Below are positions 16,701 to 24,360 of a stretch of DNA of 64,000 nt, one piece after another (the first letter of the stretch is position 1; each line of letters starts with the position of its first letter). Position numbers and translations under genes: made by a program. A model generated the notes under the pieces. That model had not been told where the DNA came from. It worked only from the letters and a program-made list of their open reading frames with translations, and made no database searches. This DNA comes from SELP01 sp035969385. Lineage in GTDB: Bacteria; Pseudomonadota; Alphaproteobacteria; Rhodobacterales; Rhodobacteraceae. The DNA is taken from positions 248,001 through 312,000 of the forward strand of contig NZ_JAYKKJ010000002.1 in assembly GCF_035969385.1 (NCBI RefSeq). Reading direction: 5' to 3'.

Positions 16701-18313
16701 ACCTGGCTGAAGTTCTGGCGGAAGAAATGCGACAGCGGGCGGTATTGCTTGGACAAGACGGCGCTGGGCGTGTCGTCGCCCATCGAAGCGAGCGTTTCCT
16801 TCCCGTCCTCGGCCATCGGCGACAGGATATGTTCCAGTTCTTCGATGCTGTATCCGGCTGCGGCCTGACGACGACGCAGGTCATCGCCCACAAACAGGGC
16901 GGTTTCCGGCACGTCGCGCATGACCTCGTTCAGGTCGACGACCTTCTCGATCCAGTCGCCGAAGGGCTGGCTGGCGGCCAGCTTGTCCTTCATCTCGGTG
17001 TCGTGGAACAGGCGGCCTTCGGCCATGTCGACGGCGATCATCTGGCCCGGGCCAAGCGCGCCCTTCTCGACAACGGTCTTTTCGTCGACAGCGACCATGC
17101 CTGCCTCGGACCCGGCGATCAGCAGGTTGTCCCCGGTCACGACATAGCGCAAAGGACGCAGCCCGTTGCGGTCCAGCCCGCCACAGACCCAGCGGCCATC
17201 AGTCATTGCCAGCGCGGCAGGGCCGTCCCACGGCTCCATGACAGAGTTGCAGTAGGCGTACATATCGCTCCAGGCCTTGGGCATTTCCACGGCCTGCTTG
17301 GACCAGCTTTCGGGAACCAGCATGGTCTTTGCCATCGGCGCGTTGCGCCCCGCACGAACCAGCACCTCGAACACCGAATCCAGCGCGGCAGAGTCCGACA
17401 CGCCCGCCGGGACGATCGGCTTGATATCATCGGCCATGTCACCGAACGCGCCCGAGGCCATGCGGATCTCGTGGCTTTTCATCCAGTTGACGTTGCCCTT
17501 AAGCGTGTTGATCTCGCCGTTGTGGGCCAGCATGCGGAACGGCTGGGCCAGCGACCACTGCGGGAAGGTGTTAGTCGAATAGCGCTGGTGATAGATCGCA
17601 AAGGCGCTTTCAAACCGCTCGTCCATCAGGTCGGGATAAAAATCCGCAACCTGCTCGGCCAGCATCATGCCCTTGTAGATGATCGACCGGCAGGACAGGG
17701 ACGCGAAATACAGGCTGCCGACCTGCGCGGCGATGGCCGCCTTCTCGATCCGGCGACGGATGATGTACAGCTCGCGCTCGAACTCTTCCTCGTTGATCCC
17801 CTTGTCGTTGCGGATCAGGATCTGTTCGATCTCGGGGCGGGTCGCGTTGGCCTTTTCGCCGAGCACCTCTGTGTTCACCGGAACATGACGCCAGCCATAA
17901 ATGTAGTGGCCCATGCGCAGAACTTCGGTTTCCACGATTGTGCGGCAGCGTTCCTGCGCCCCGAAATCCGTGCGCGGCAGGAACACCTGACCCACCGCGA
18001 TCAGCTTGGTCGGGTCGGGTTCGTGGCCGGTGCGACGAACTTGATCATAGAAGAAGCGAACCGGGATCTGCACGTGGATGCCCGCGCCATCGCCGGTTTT
18101 GCCATCGGCATCGACAGCGCCACGGTGCCAGACCGCCTTTAGCGCGTCGATCCCGTTTTCCACCACCTTGCGCGACGGGGTCCCGTCGATGGACACGACA
18201 AGGCCAACCCCGCAAGAGGCATGCTCATCATCCTCGCGGAACAGGCTGTTCTCGGCCATCCACTTGCGCTTGGCTTCCTCGGCGGCGGCCCATGCGGCGT
18301 CATAGGTGGTCAT
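13775..18313 (-). CDS. gltB: Glutamate synthase (NADPH) large subunit
   Basis: This is the 1512-aa large subunit of GOGAT, which transfers the amide nitrogen of glutamine to 2-oxoglutarate. A 33-residue propeptide precedes the catalytic Cys34 (HASCGVGLVV) of the class II amidotransferase domain. The central and FMN-binding synthase domains and the 3Fe-4S motif CIMVRQCQSNTCPVGVC follow. The C-terminal GXGXG-type domain is GGVAVILGAIGANFGAGMTG. It overlaps the upstream exported-protein gene by 14 bp. It forms, with gltD, an operon interrupted by that one gene. Confidence 0.98.
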   Translation of the reverse strand: MTTYDAAWAAAEEAKRKWMAENSLFREDDEHASCGVGLVVSIDGTPSRKVVENGIDALKAVWHRGAVDADGKTGDGAGIHVQIPVRFFYDQVRRTGHEPDPTKLIAVGQVFLPRTDFGAQERCRTIVETEVLRMGHYIYGWRHVPVNTEVLGEKANATRPEIEQILIRNDKGINEEEFERELYIIRRRIEKAAIAAQVGSLYFASLSCRSIIYKGMMLAEQVADFYPDLMDERFESAFAIYHQRYSTNTFPQWSLAQPFRMLAHNGEINTLKGNVNWMKSHEIRMASGAFGDMADDIKPIVPAGVSDSAALDSVFEVLVRAGRNAPMAKTMLVPESWSKQAVEMPKAWSDMYAYCNSVMEPWDGPAALAMTDGRWVCGGLDRNGLRPLRYVVTGDNLLIAGSEAGMVAVDEKTVVEKGALGPGQMIAVDMAEGRLFHDTEMKDKLAASQPFGDWIEKVVDLNEVMRDVPETALFVGDDLRRRQAAAGYSIEELEHILSPMAEDGKETLASMGDDTPSAVLSKQYRPLSHFFRQNFSQVTNPPIDSLRESRVMSLKTRFGNLKNVLDEDSSQTEILVLESPFIANAEFTQMVKQFGDSVVFIDCTFPAGEDQDALQRGLERVRSEAEDAVRSGAGHLVLTDEHQSADKIAMPMILATSAVHSGLTKKGLRTFCSVNVRSAECIDPHYFAVLIGCGATTVNAYLAQDSVADRIERGLIEGNLTDAMRRYRDAIDAGLLKIMSKMGISVLSSYRGGLNFEAVGLSRALCAEYFPGMHSRISGIGLHGIQRKLEEVHARGWAQGGTVLPIGGFYKARRSGEKHAWEAQTMHLLQSACDRASYELWKQYSGAMQANPPIHLRDLLAIKPLGKPVPIEEVESITSIRKRFVTPGMSLGALSPEAHKTLNVAMNRIGAKSDSGEGGEDPAHFVPEPNGDNPSAKIKQVASGRFGVTAEYLNQCEELEIKVAQGAKPGEGGQLPGMKVTKLIARLRHSTPGVTLISPPPHHDIYSIEDLAQLIYDLKQINPRCKVTVKLVASSGVGTIAAGVAKAKADIILISGHNGGTGASPATSIKYAGLPWEMGLTEAHQVLAMNNLRDRITLRTDGGLRTGRDIVMAAMMGAEEYGIGTAALIAMGCIMVRQCQSNTCPVGVCTQDERLRAKFTGNADKVVNLITFYATEVREILAEIGARSLDDVIGRADLLTQVSRGSDHLDDLDLNPLLITVDGARDIVYDRSKPRNVVPDTLDAQIVQDAARFLEEGEKMQLEYAVQNTLRTIGTRTSSHIVKNFGMRNALQPDHLTVKLKGSAGQSLGAFGAPGLKIEVSGDANDYVGKGLSGATIVVRPPMASPLVAAENTIVGNTVLYGATDGYLFAAGRAGERFAVRNSGAKVVVEGCGSNGCEYMTGGVAVILGAIGANFGAGMTGGMAYLYDPNGTSAPLINMESLVTCPVTVAHWEAELKGLIERHLAETGSRKAADILQHWDMEKGNFLQVCPKEMLVHLPQPLSIEDAAIPAE

Positions 18314-19043
18314 TGGCGGTCTCCTTCATGAAAGAGCGGGGCAGGCTGGACAACATCGCGCCACAACCGTGCTTGGGATTGATCGACATAAAGCCGGGCT
18401 CGCCCGGAAAGATAAACTCGACAGGGGTATCGTCGGTCTCGAACGCCCCGTCCGAGGTCACAAGTGTACCCGTGCCGGAAAGGAACATCCGCCAGTCGCG
18501 GTGGATGAATTCGTTCCCGGCGCTGCGCCACAGTTCGACGCCTTCGGCGCTATAGGCGGTGATCTGGTATTCGGTTTCGTCCAGCGTGACACCGTCGATG
18601 GTCACCTGACGGCCGGTCAGCCGGTCCTGACCCACGAAATGATAGATGCCCGACCGCTCGGTCTCGGTGCGAAAATCATAGGTATCGACGCCATCGGCCA
18701 GCAGGGCAGAGAAAGAGGCCGGATCGACCTCGCCCTGCAACAGGCGCTCGCCCTCTCCGGCCAGAACGTGAAAGCTCTCGATCCAACGGGTCTCTTCGTC
18801 GATCCGTCCGACATAGGTCATGCCGCGTTCGTCGAAATCGGCGCGGCGCTGGTGGCCCTGCGGGTCGAAGTCACAGGTGAAGTGGTTGCTGACGCTGCAA
18901 TCGCGCTTCTGCACCGTCACGAACCCCTCGCAACCCTCGGGCAGCTGAAAGGACTGCGGCCCCGGCTCCTGCGCGGCCACGGGCAGGCCGCTGGTCAGGA
19001 CCAGCAGCGCGGCTATGGCGGAAATCGCGGGGCGGAGGGGCAT
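18300..19043 (-). CDS. Exported protein of unknown function inside the gltD-gltB operon
   Basis: The ATG at 19043 follows AGGAG at good spacing and opens a signal peptide (MPLRPAISAIAALLVLTSG, cut near VAA-QE). The longer frame to 19121 is rejected. The 247-aa protein is beta-rich with several Cys residues (EGC, DCS, CDF) suggesting periplasmic disulfides. I recognise no family. It lies 20 bp after gltD and overlaps gltB by 14 bp, so it is cotranscribed with the glutamate synthase subunits. A function in nitrogen metabolism is inference only. Confidence 0.8.
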   Translation of the reverse strand: MPLRPAISAIAALLVLTSGLPVAAQEPGPQSFQLPEGCEGFVTVQKRDCSVSNHFTCDFDPQGHQRRADFDERGMTYVGRIDEETRWIESFHVLAGEGERLLQGEVDPASFSALLADGVDTYDFRTETERSGIYHFVGQDRLTGRQVTIDGVTLDETEYQITAYSAEGVELWRSAGNEFIHRDWRMFLSGTGTLVTSDGAFETDDTPVEFIFPGEPGFMSINPKHGCGAMLSSLPRSFMKETANDHL

Positions 19044-19063
19044 CGTAAACTCCTGGCGGCGGC

Positions 19064-20497
19064 CTATTCGGCGGCGACGGTTGCGGATTGGCCAAGATAG
19101 TCGAGCATTGCGGCGGCACAATCGCGGCCATCGCGGATCGCCCAGACGACAAGGCTGGCGCCGCGCACGATGTCACCCACGGCAAACACGCCATCAAGAC
19201 TGGTCTGGCCGGTGCCAAACGCCGCCTTCACGGTGCCCCAGCGGGTCACTTCCAACCCGTCGGTGTTCCACAGCTTCGGCAGGTCCTCGGGTTCAAAGCC
19301 AAGCGCCTTGATGACAAGGTCGGCCTCTTCCACGTAATCCGCGCCCTCGATCAACTCGGGCATCTGGCGGCCCGTGGCATCCGGTGCGCCAAGGCGCATC
19401 TTCTGCACCTGAACGCCGGTGACGGCATCGCCTTCGAAACCCTTCGGGGCCGAAAGCCAGACAAATTCAACGCCCTCCTCCTCGGCGTTCTGCACTTCGC
19501 GCTGGGACCCCGGCATGTTGGCCCGGTCCCGGCGGTACAGACATTTGACGCTTTCAGCCCCTTGGCGGATGGCTGTGCGTACACAGTCCATCGCGGTATC
19601 CCCGCCGCCGATCACGACGACCTTCTTGCCAGCGGCGTTCAACTCGCCGCTGTCGTATTCCGGCACATCGTCGCCAAAGCTTTTGCGGTTCGACGCGGTC
19701 AGATAGTCGATGGCCCGGACGATCCCGTCGGCATCACCCCCCGGCGCGGCCAGATCGCGGGTCTTGTAGACCCCGGTGGCGATCAACACGGCATCATGCT
19801 TGCCCCGGATCGCGTCGAACGACAGGTCTTCGCCGACGTTGCAGTTCAGGACAAATTCGACCCCGCCCTTGGCGAGTTGGTCGATGCGGTTCATCACCAC
19901 GTCCTTTTCCAGCTTGAACCCCGGAATGCCATAGGTCAGCAGGCCACCGGCGCGGTCATAGCGGTCATAGACGGTGACCTGCACCCCGGCGCGGCGCAGC
20001 ACGTCCGCGGCGGCAAGCCCACCGGGCCCGGCACCGATGATGCCGACGCTTTCGCTCCGCTCGACCGCGGGGCGGATCGGCTGGACCCAGCCTTCTTCCC
20101 AGGCCGTGTCGGTGATGTATTTCTCGACCGAGCCGATGGTCACGGTGCCGTGGCCCGATTGTTCGATCACGCAGTTGCCTTCGCACAGGCGGTCCTGTGG
20201 GCAGATGCGGCCACAGATTTCCGGGAAGGTGTTGGTGGCTTGGCTGATCTCGTAGGCCTCCTTCAGGCGGCCCTCTGCGGTCAGGCGCAGCCAATCCGGA
20301 ATGTTGTTGTGCAGCGGGCAATGGGACTGGCAATAGGGAACGCCGCATTGGCTGCACCGGCTGGCCTGTTCGGCTGCCTTCTCGGCCGCGAATTCCGCAT
20401 AGATCTCGTTAAAGTCGGTGCGGCGCACATCGGCTGACCGCTTGCGCGGCATCTCCCGCGAGACATCGACGAATTTGAGCATCTTCTGAACAGCCAT
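19064..20497 (-). CDS. gltD: Glutamate synthase small subunit
   Basis: This 477-aa FAD/NADPH protein delivers electrons to GltB. The N-terminal 4Fe-4S region has CSQCGVPYCQSHCPLHNN and CGRICPQDRLCEGNC. An FAD Rossmann motif (GAGPGGLAAADVLRRAG) and an NADPH motif (VVIGGGDTAMDCVRTA) follow. The start at 20497 has a GGAGGG ribosome site. It is the first gene of the gltD/unknown/gltB operon. The region upstream holds a perfect 16-bp inverted repeat that could control it. Confidence 0.97.
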   Translation of the reverse strand: MAVQKMLKFVDVSREMPRKRSADVRRTDFNEIYAEFAAEKAAEQASRCSQCGVPYCQSHCPLHNNIPDWLRLTAEGRLKEAYEISQATNTFPEICGRICPQDRLCEGNCVIEQSGHGTVTIGSVEKYITDTAWEEGWVQPIRPAVERSESVGIIGAGPGGLAAADVLRRAGVQVTVYDRYDRAGGLLTYGIPGFKLEKDVVMNRIDQLAKGGVEFVLNCNVGEDLSFDAIRGKHDAVLIATGVYKTRDLAAPGGDADGIVRAIDYLTASNRKSFGDDVPEYDSGELNAAGKKVVVIGGGDTAMDCVRTAIRQGAESVKCLYRRDRANMPGSQREVQNAEEEGVEFVWLSAPKGFEGDAVTGVQVQKMRLGAPDATGRQMPELIEGADYVEEADLVIKALGFEPEDLPKLWNTDGLEVTRWGTVKAAFGTGQTSLDGVFAVGDIVRGASLVVWAIRDGRDCAAAMLDYLGQSATVAAE

Positions 20498-20557
20498 AGG
20501 TCCCTCCGCAGACTTTCGGAGCCCCCAATTACGCCGGGTCAGAAAAAATGAAAAGTC

Positions 20558-20640
20558 AATTATGCTGACCTAAATGTGCGAAAGTGAAGAAAACCCGCAG
20601 CGGAGTGCGAAAAATCACGCCAAATTAGGTCAGCATAATT
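20558..20640. repeat. Perfect 16-bp inverted repeat upstream of gltD
   Basis: AATTATGCTGACCTAA (20558-20573) is exactly inverted as TTAGGTCAGCATAATT (20625-20640), with a 51-bp spacer. The spacer carries the direct repeat GTGCGAAA (20576-20583 and 20605-20612, 29 bp apart). The block fills the gap between uppP and gltD. Candidate roles are a paired operator forming a repression or activation loop for gltDB, or a long hairpin ending the uppP transcript. No T-run follows, which favours an operator. Confidence 0.6.
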
Positions 20641-20651
20641 TCCCTATTAGA

Positions 20652-21455
20652 TCAAAACCCCAATGAAAGCGCGGCCAGCGCGGCAGAGCCGACAATGATT
20701 CGCCACCACCCAAACAGGGCGTAGCCATGCCGCGACACGTAGCCAAGCAGCCAGCGCACCACCAGAACGGCGGTGATGAAGGCAATGACAAAGCCCACAG
20801 CAATCTCGCCAAGGGCGCTCGTGTCCAGCACATCCCGGTTCTTCCACAGGTCATAGGCAAAGGCCCCGGCCATCGTCGGCATGGACAGGAAGAAGGAAAA
20901 TTCCGCCGCTGCCCGCTTGGACGCACCTAGCGCCAGCGCCCCGACGATGGTCGCGCCCGACCGGCTGACACCGGGGATCATGGCAAGGCACTGAATCACC
21001 CCGATCTTGAACGACATTCCAAGCGGCAAACGCATCGCATCTTCGTGGCGCGGGTCCGGGGCAAGCCTGTCGATGAACAACAGGAAAAACCCACCAAGGA
21101 TCAGCATCACGGCAATCAGGACCGGCGTTTCGAACAAAACCGTCTTGATGAAGTCATGCGCCAGAACACCCACCACCACGGCGGGGGCAAAGGCAACGAG
21201 GATGGAGACGATGAACCTGCGCGCCTCCGGGTCAGAGGGGGCGGCCCGCAGCACCCCGATAAGCTTTGCCGCGTAGACCGACAGGATCGCAAGGACCGCG
21301 CCAAGCTGGATCACCACCTCGAACGTCTTGCCCGCACTTTCGAAGCCAAGGAAATGCCCGGCCAGCAGGATATGACCCGTGGACGAGACCGGAATGAACT
21401 CGGTCAGCCCCTCAAGAAGTCCAAGAAAGGCGGCAACAAGGGTCGTATCGGCCAT
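20652..21455 (-). CDS. uppP: Undecaprenyl-diphosphate phosphatase (BacA/UppP)
   Basis: This 267-aa integral membrane enzyme recycles the lipid carrier for peptidoglycan and polysaccharide synthesis. Family motifs are GLTEFIPVSSTGHILL near the N-terminus (catalytic Glu/Ser region) and PGVSRSGATI in the second half. The about eight hydrophobic helices are as expected. The ATG at 21455 lies 24 bp downstream of the NDUFA9-like gene on the same strand. Confidence 0.96.
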   Translation of the reverse strand: MADTTLVAAFLGLLEGLTEFIPVSSTGHILLAGHFLGFESAGKTFEVVIQLGAVLAILSVYAAKLIGVLRAAPSDPEARRFIVSILVAFAPAVVVGVLAHDFIKTVLFETPVLIAVMLILGGFFLLFIDRLAPDPRHEDAMRLPLGMSFKIGVIQCLAMIPGVSRSGATIVGALALGASKRAAAEFSFFLSMPTMAGAFAYDLWKNRDVLDTSALGEIAVGFVIAFITAVLVVRWLLGYVSRHGYALFGWWRIIVGSAALAALSLGF

Positions 21456-21479
21456 CCGCCGCCCTCCGCTGGGTCAGGA

Positions 21480-22463
21480 TCAGGCCTTGCGCAGGTTCTT
21501 TGCGGATTCCTTGATCGCGTCATATTGGCCTGACGGGCGGAAGCGCCACAGGTAGTCCGGCAAGATCGCTTCCATCGCGACAGGCTCGATGCCAAGGTCG
21601 GCAAAGCCGCGCGCGCCCTCGGACACGACGTTCGGCACCTTCAGCGCTTCGATCTGATCTGCGCTGATCGGCTGCTTGACGATGCCGAGTGACAGGAACT
21701 CTGCCGCGCCGCCCAGCGTCGCGACGACGCGGGCAATCGGGTTTGGCAGGTTGATAATCAGGCGGCGGCGACGGATCACCACCAACATTTGTTCCATCAA
21801 TTCGCGGAAGCTATGCACGTCCGGCCCGCCAAGCTCATAAACACCCGGCGCGGCGGTGCCCAGCACCCCGGCGACAGCGGCCTGCGCCACGTCGTCCACA
21901 TGCACCGGCTGGAACATTGTTTCGGCGCCAACGACCGGCAGGACCGGGCTGAAGCGGGCCATCCCGGCGAAGCGGTTAAAGAACCCATCCTCGGACCCGA
22001 AAATCACCGACGGGCGCAGGATGACCGCAGCGGGGAAATGGGCCACGATACCGGCTTCACCTTCCGCCTTCGTGCGCAGGTAGTCGCTGGTCGATTCCGC
22101 ATCCGCCCCGATGGCCGAGATATGGACAAGCCGTTCAACGCCCGTATCCGCGGCCAGCCGCGCAATCCGGGTCGCCCCTTCGGCCTGCACGGCGTCAAAG
22201 TTGTTCTTGCCCGACTTGTCGAAGGTGCCGACGCAGTTCACCGCCGCATCCGCGCCGCGCAGGGCGTTCGCAACACTGGCATCATCGCGGATATTGCAGA
22301 AGATCGGCTCCACCTGTCCGACAACGCCATAGGGCTTTACGTGCAACGCAAGGTTCGGATCGCGAACAGCCACGCGAACTCGCCAACCTTCCTTGGCCAT
22401 GCGGCGGGCGATGTAGCGGCCGACGAATCCGGATCCGCCGAAAATGGTCACGAGTTTCGACAT
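21480..22463 (-). CDS. NDUFA9-like NAD(P)-binding epimerase-fold protein
   Basis: This 327-aa atypical short-chain dehydrogenase has a glycine-rich nucleotide motif at the very N-terminus (VTIFGGSGFVGRYIARRMAK). The body resembles complex I subunit NDUFA9 (GRNxxxxDVH-type GGPDVHSFRELMEQM; DSxxTS-like region replaced by STSDYLRTKAEGE). Alphaproteobacterial homologues are usually annotated as complex I NDUFA9 family, and whether they associate with NADH dehydrogenase is unsettled. The start is taken at ATG 22463; the longer frame to 22571 is rejected because it puts 36 residues before the Rossmann motif. Confidence 0.88.
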   Translation of the reverse strand: MSKLVTIFGGSGFVGRYIARRMAKEGWRVRVAVRDPNLALHVKPYGVVGQVEPIFCNIRDDASVANALRGADAAVNCVGTFDKSGKNNFDAVQAEGATRIARLAADTGVERLVHISAIGADAESTSDYLRTKAEGEAGIVAHFPAAVILRPSVIFGSEDGFFNRFAGMARFSPVLPVVGAETMFQPVHVDDVAQAAVAGVLGTAAPGVYELGGPDVHSFRELMEQMLVVIRRRRLIINLPNPIARVVATLGGAAEFLSLGIVKQPISADQIEALKVPNVVSEGARGFADLGIEPVAMEAILPDYLWRFRPSGQYDAIKESAKNLRKA

Positions 22464-22564
22464 GAGGCGCCTCTGACTTCCTGAAAACTTGCCCCGGTTT
22501 ACCCCCCGGTCCCCTGCCAGACAAGGCGAATTGCAGGAGAATGCAAATCGCCGCAGGAATCGCG

Positions 22565-22593
22565 TTGACACTGTCGCGCGGCGGCCTTAAACG
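22565..22593 (+). promoter_or_regulatory. Promoter of tRNA-Leu
   Basis: TTGACA (22565-22570), a 17-base spacer and TAAACG (22588-22593) put the transcription start about 10 bases before the mature tRNA. The GC-rich discriminator fits a stable-RNA promoter. Confidence 0.7.
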
Positions 22594-22609
22594 CCCCGTC
22601 ACGACACCT

Positions 22610-22696
22610 GCCCAGGTGGCGGAATTGGTAGACGCGCTGGTTTCAGGTACCAGTGACTTAACGGTCGTGGAGGTTCGAGTCCTCTCCTGGGCACCA
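22610..22696 (+). tRNA. tRNA-Leu (anticodon CAG), integration target
   Basis: This is an 87-nt class II tRNA. The acceptor arm GCCCAGG pairs with CCTGGGC. The D-arm region is GGCGGAATTGGTAGACGC. The anticodon stem CTGGT/ACCAG encloses the loop TTCAGGT, giving anticodon CAG. A long variable arm is present, and the T arm is GGTTCGAGTCC. CCA is encoded (22694-22696). The last 16 bases are repeated at 29034 and 37533, so the 3' end is the attachment site of the two elements that follow. Confidence 0.97.
22681..22696 (+). repeat. attL core (tRNA 3' end)
   Basis: CCTCTCCTGGGCACCA spans the 3' half of the T stem, the acceptor strand and CCA. It is the reference copy of the direct repeat found at 29034 and 37533. 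Confidence 0.9.
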
Positions 22697-22752
22697 CAAT
22701 CCCCCTCATATGTTGAAGAAAAGCCAAGAAGAATTGGCGATACGGGAATTGT

Positions 22753-22788
22753 GGGACCATTTTCGGGACCGCTTTCGGGACCACTTTC
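22753..22788 (+). repeat. Element A left arm-type repeats, 3 x 12 bp
   Basis: GGGACC begins at 22753, 22765 and 22777. The full units are GGGACCATTTTC, GGGACCGCTTTC and GGGACCACTTTC. Matching copies at the other end of the element and absence elsewhere suggest integrase arm binding sites. Confidence 0.75.
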
Positions 22789-22870
22789 GTCAGTTTCCGT
22801 ACGCAAATAGTCAGCTCTGGCGGGCCGTTTATGGTTGCGCCGGGCGATCCTCCACCTGAGATTACTCAGC

Positions 22871-24166
22871 ATGGATCAGAAGATGCCCCTCAAGTTACCT
22901 CGCTATGTGTTCCGCAGGCCCAACGGCTCATTCCGGTATAAGAGGAACGTTCCCAAAGACCTACGTCCCGTGATTCAGAGGACCACTGTCTATCGGCAAT
23001 TGGGACAGACCTACGACGAAGCGATGTCCGCCCTGCCAAAAGTCCATTCGGAAATAGAAGCACTCTTCAATCGCGAACGACGAACCACAGATGCCGACCG
23101 CGCTAGAGCACTCATACGCGAGCGTCTAGGTGACGTCGCTGAGTCGATGTTCATGGGCGACGGAGCAGATCCAGAGTGGCCTGACTACGATGACTTCCAA
23201 GAACTTGCTGAAGACATCGAATATTACGTGCCGAAAGGCGTCGCTGAGCAGATAAGAGCGACAAGATACAAAGCTCCACCCATGAACCTCGATCGCGTCC
23301 TCGACGAGTATGCGGCCTATAAGGATGTAGAAGGGGACGTTGGCCTTAGGACACGTCTGGAGCGCCTCCGCAAAGACCTCAAGACCAGTATGGGGAAGCA
23401 CCGCTATGAGTGGACACCCCTTGCTGAAGTTACCCGTGCCGATGCCAATGCCTTCCGTGATCTACTCTTGGCGCGAATGTCGCCCAACTCGGTGCAGAGA
23501 AACCTTGGGGTGATCAAGGCCGCGATAAACCATGTGTTGCTCGAGCATGACCTCGATATCCGGAACGTGTTCCAAGCGGTGAAGATCAAAGGTGCGGGTA
23601 GTAGCAAGAATGACCGCCTGCCCATGTCTGAAGAGCAACTTGCTGAGATCATGCCTGCCTTCGAGACGAGCGAGATCGCCAAAACGATCTTCATCCTGTT
23701 GACCGATACCGGTGCCCGATTGGCAGAAATCACAGGTCTGGAAACAAGGGACGCAGACCTCGATCAGGGACTGCTCCATATACGCCCGAATGGCCGAAGA
23801 GGCCTCAAGACAAAAAACTCAACCCGTAGCATCCCGCTGTCACCCAGAGCCACGGAGTGCCTCAAGAAGCTAGCATCCGCCCGTTCCGATGGGGAACCTT
23901 TCTTCCCGCAATACGCCGCTCCTAGGGGTAGCGATAAGGCCTCTGCGATGCTCATGAAGCGACTAAGAAGCGTGATATCGGACAAGAAAATCACAATGCA
24001 CTCCCTCCGTCACCGGATGAAGGACAAACTTCGCAATACCGGATGCCCAGAGGCAGTATCACAGGCGATTCTGGGTCATAGTTCGAATACTGTCGCTGCG
24101 AACTACGGGGTCGGCTACGCCCACAAAACGATGCGCGAGCACATGAAAAAGGTCTGGGATTTCTAG
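22871..24166 (+). CDS. Tyrosine-recombinase integrase of element A
   Basis: This 431-aa integrase has an N-terminal arm-binding type segment (YVFRRPNGSFRYKRNVPKDL), a SAM-like core-binding domain and a C-terminal catalytic domain. Active-site residues are R283 (TGARLAEITGLE), Lys in GLKTKNSTRS, H377-x-x-R380 (HSLRH), H403 (LGHSS) and nucleophile Y412. The start is ATG 22871 (MDQKMPLKLPRYVF); a TTG at 22835 is in frame but unlikely. It sits 175 bp from the tRNA-Leu 3' end and reads away from it, as tRNA-targeting integrases do. It resembles the element B integrase in layout and motifs. Confidence 0.93.
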   Translation: MDQKMPLKLPRYVFRRPNGSFRYKRNVPKDLRPVIQRTTVYRQLGQTYDEAMSALPKVHSEIEALFNRERRTTDADRARALIRERLGDVAESMFMGDGADPEWPDYDDFQELAEDIEYYVPKGVAEQIRATRYKAPPMNLDRVLDEYAAYKDVEGDVGLRTRLERLRKDLKTSMGKHRYEWTPLAEVTRADANAFRDLLLARMSPNSVQRNLGVIKAAINHVLLEHDLDIRNVFQAVKIKGAGSSKNDRLPMSEEQLAEIMPAFETSEIAKTIFILLTDTGARLAEITGLETRDADLDQGLLHIRPNGRRGLKTKNSTRSIPLSPRATECLKKLASARSDGEPFFPQYAAPRGSDKASAMLMKRLRSVISDKKITMHSLRHRMKDKLRNTGCPEAVSQAILGHSSNTVAANYGVGYAHKTMREHMKKVWDF

Positions 24167-24360
24167 CCAGCTCGGGCCTCACCGTCCAAGACAGAAAATT
24201 ACCGCCGCCTAGTGGTAGACGCATACAGTGCTTTCGCTGTGGCGAACCAATGTATGATGCAATCAACATGCAAGAAGGTTTGTCCCCCAAACCCTTATTT
24301 ATTACTTCTTACTTATTATTAGTTGTTACTTATCAATACATTATACAGAGAAAGATCATA
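24167..24360. promoter_or_regulatory. AT-rich leader before the orphan gene at 24361
   Basis: The stretch from about 24295 to 24360 is nearly all A/T (repeated TTATT, TTACTTATT) in a window that is otherwise GC-rich. It could be a promoter or a nucleoid-protein silencing site (xenogeneic silencer type). No single -35/-10 pair stands out. Confidence 0.4.

Noticed and set aside
14429..18142. Long plus-strand frames (720 and 471 aa) opposite gltB
   Set aside because: gltB is complete and intact on the other strand. The frames have no recognisable domains and only reflect codon bias.
22753..22788. Tandem GGGACC repeats as a CRISPR-like array
   Set aside because: Units are 12 bp without spacers, and copies recur at the other end of the element, so integrase sites fit better.
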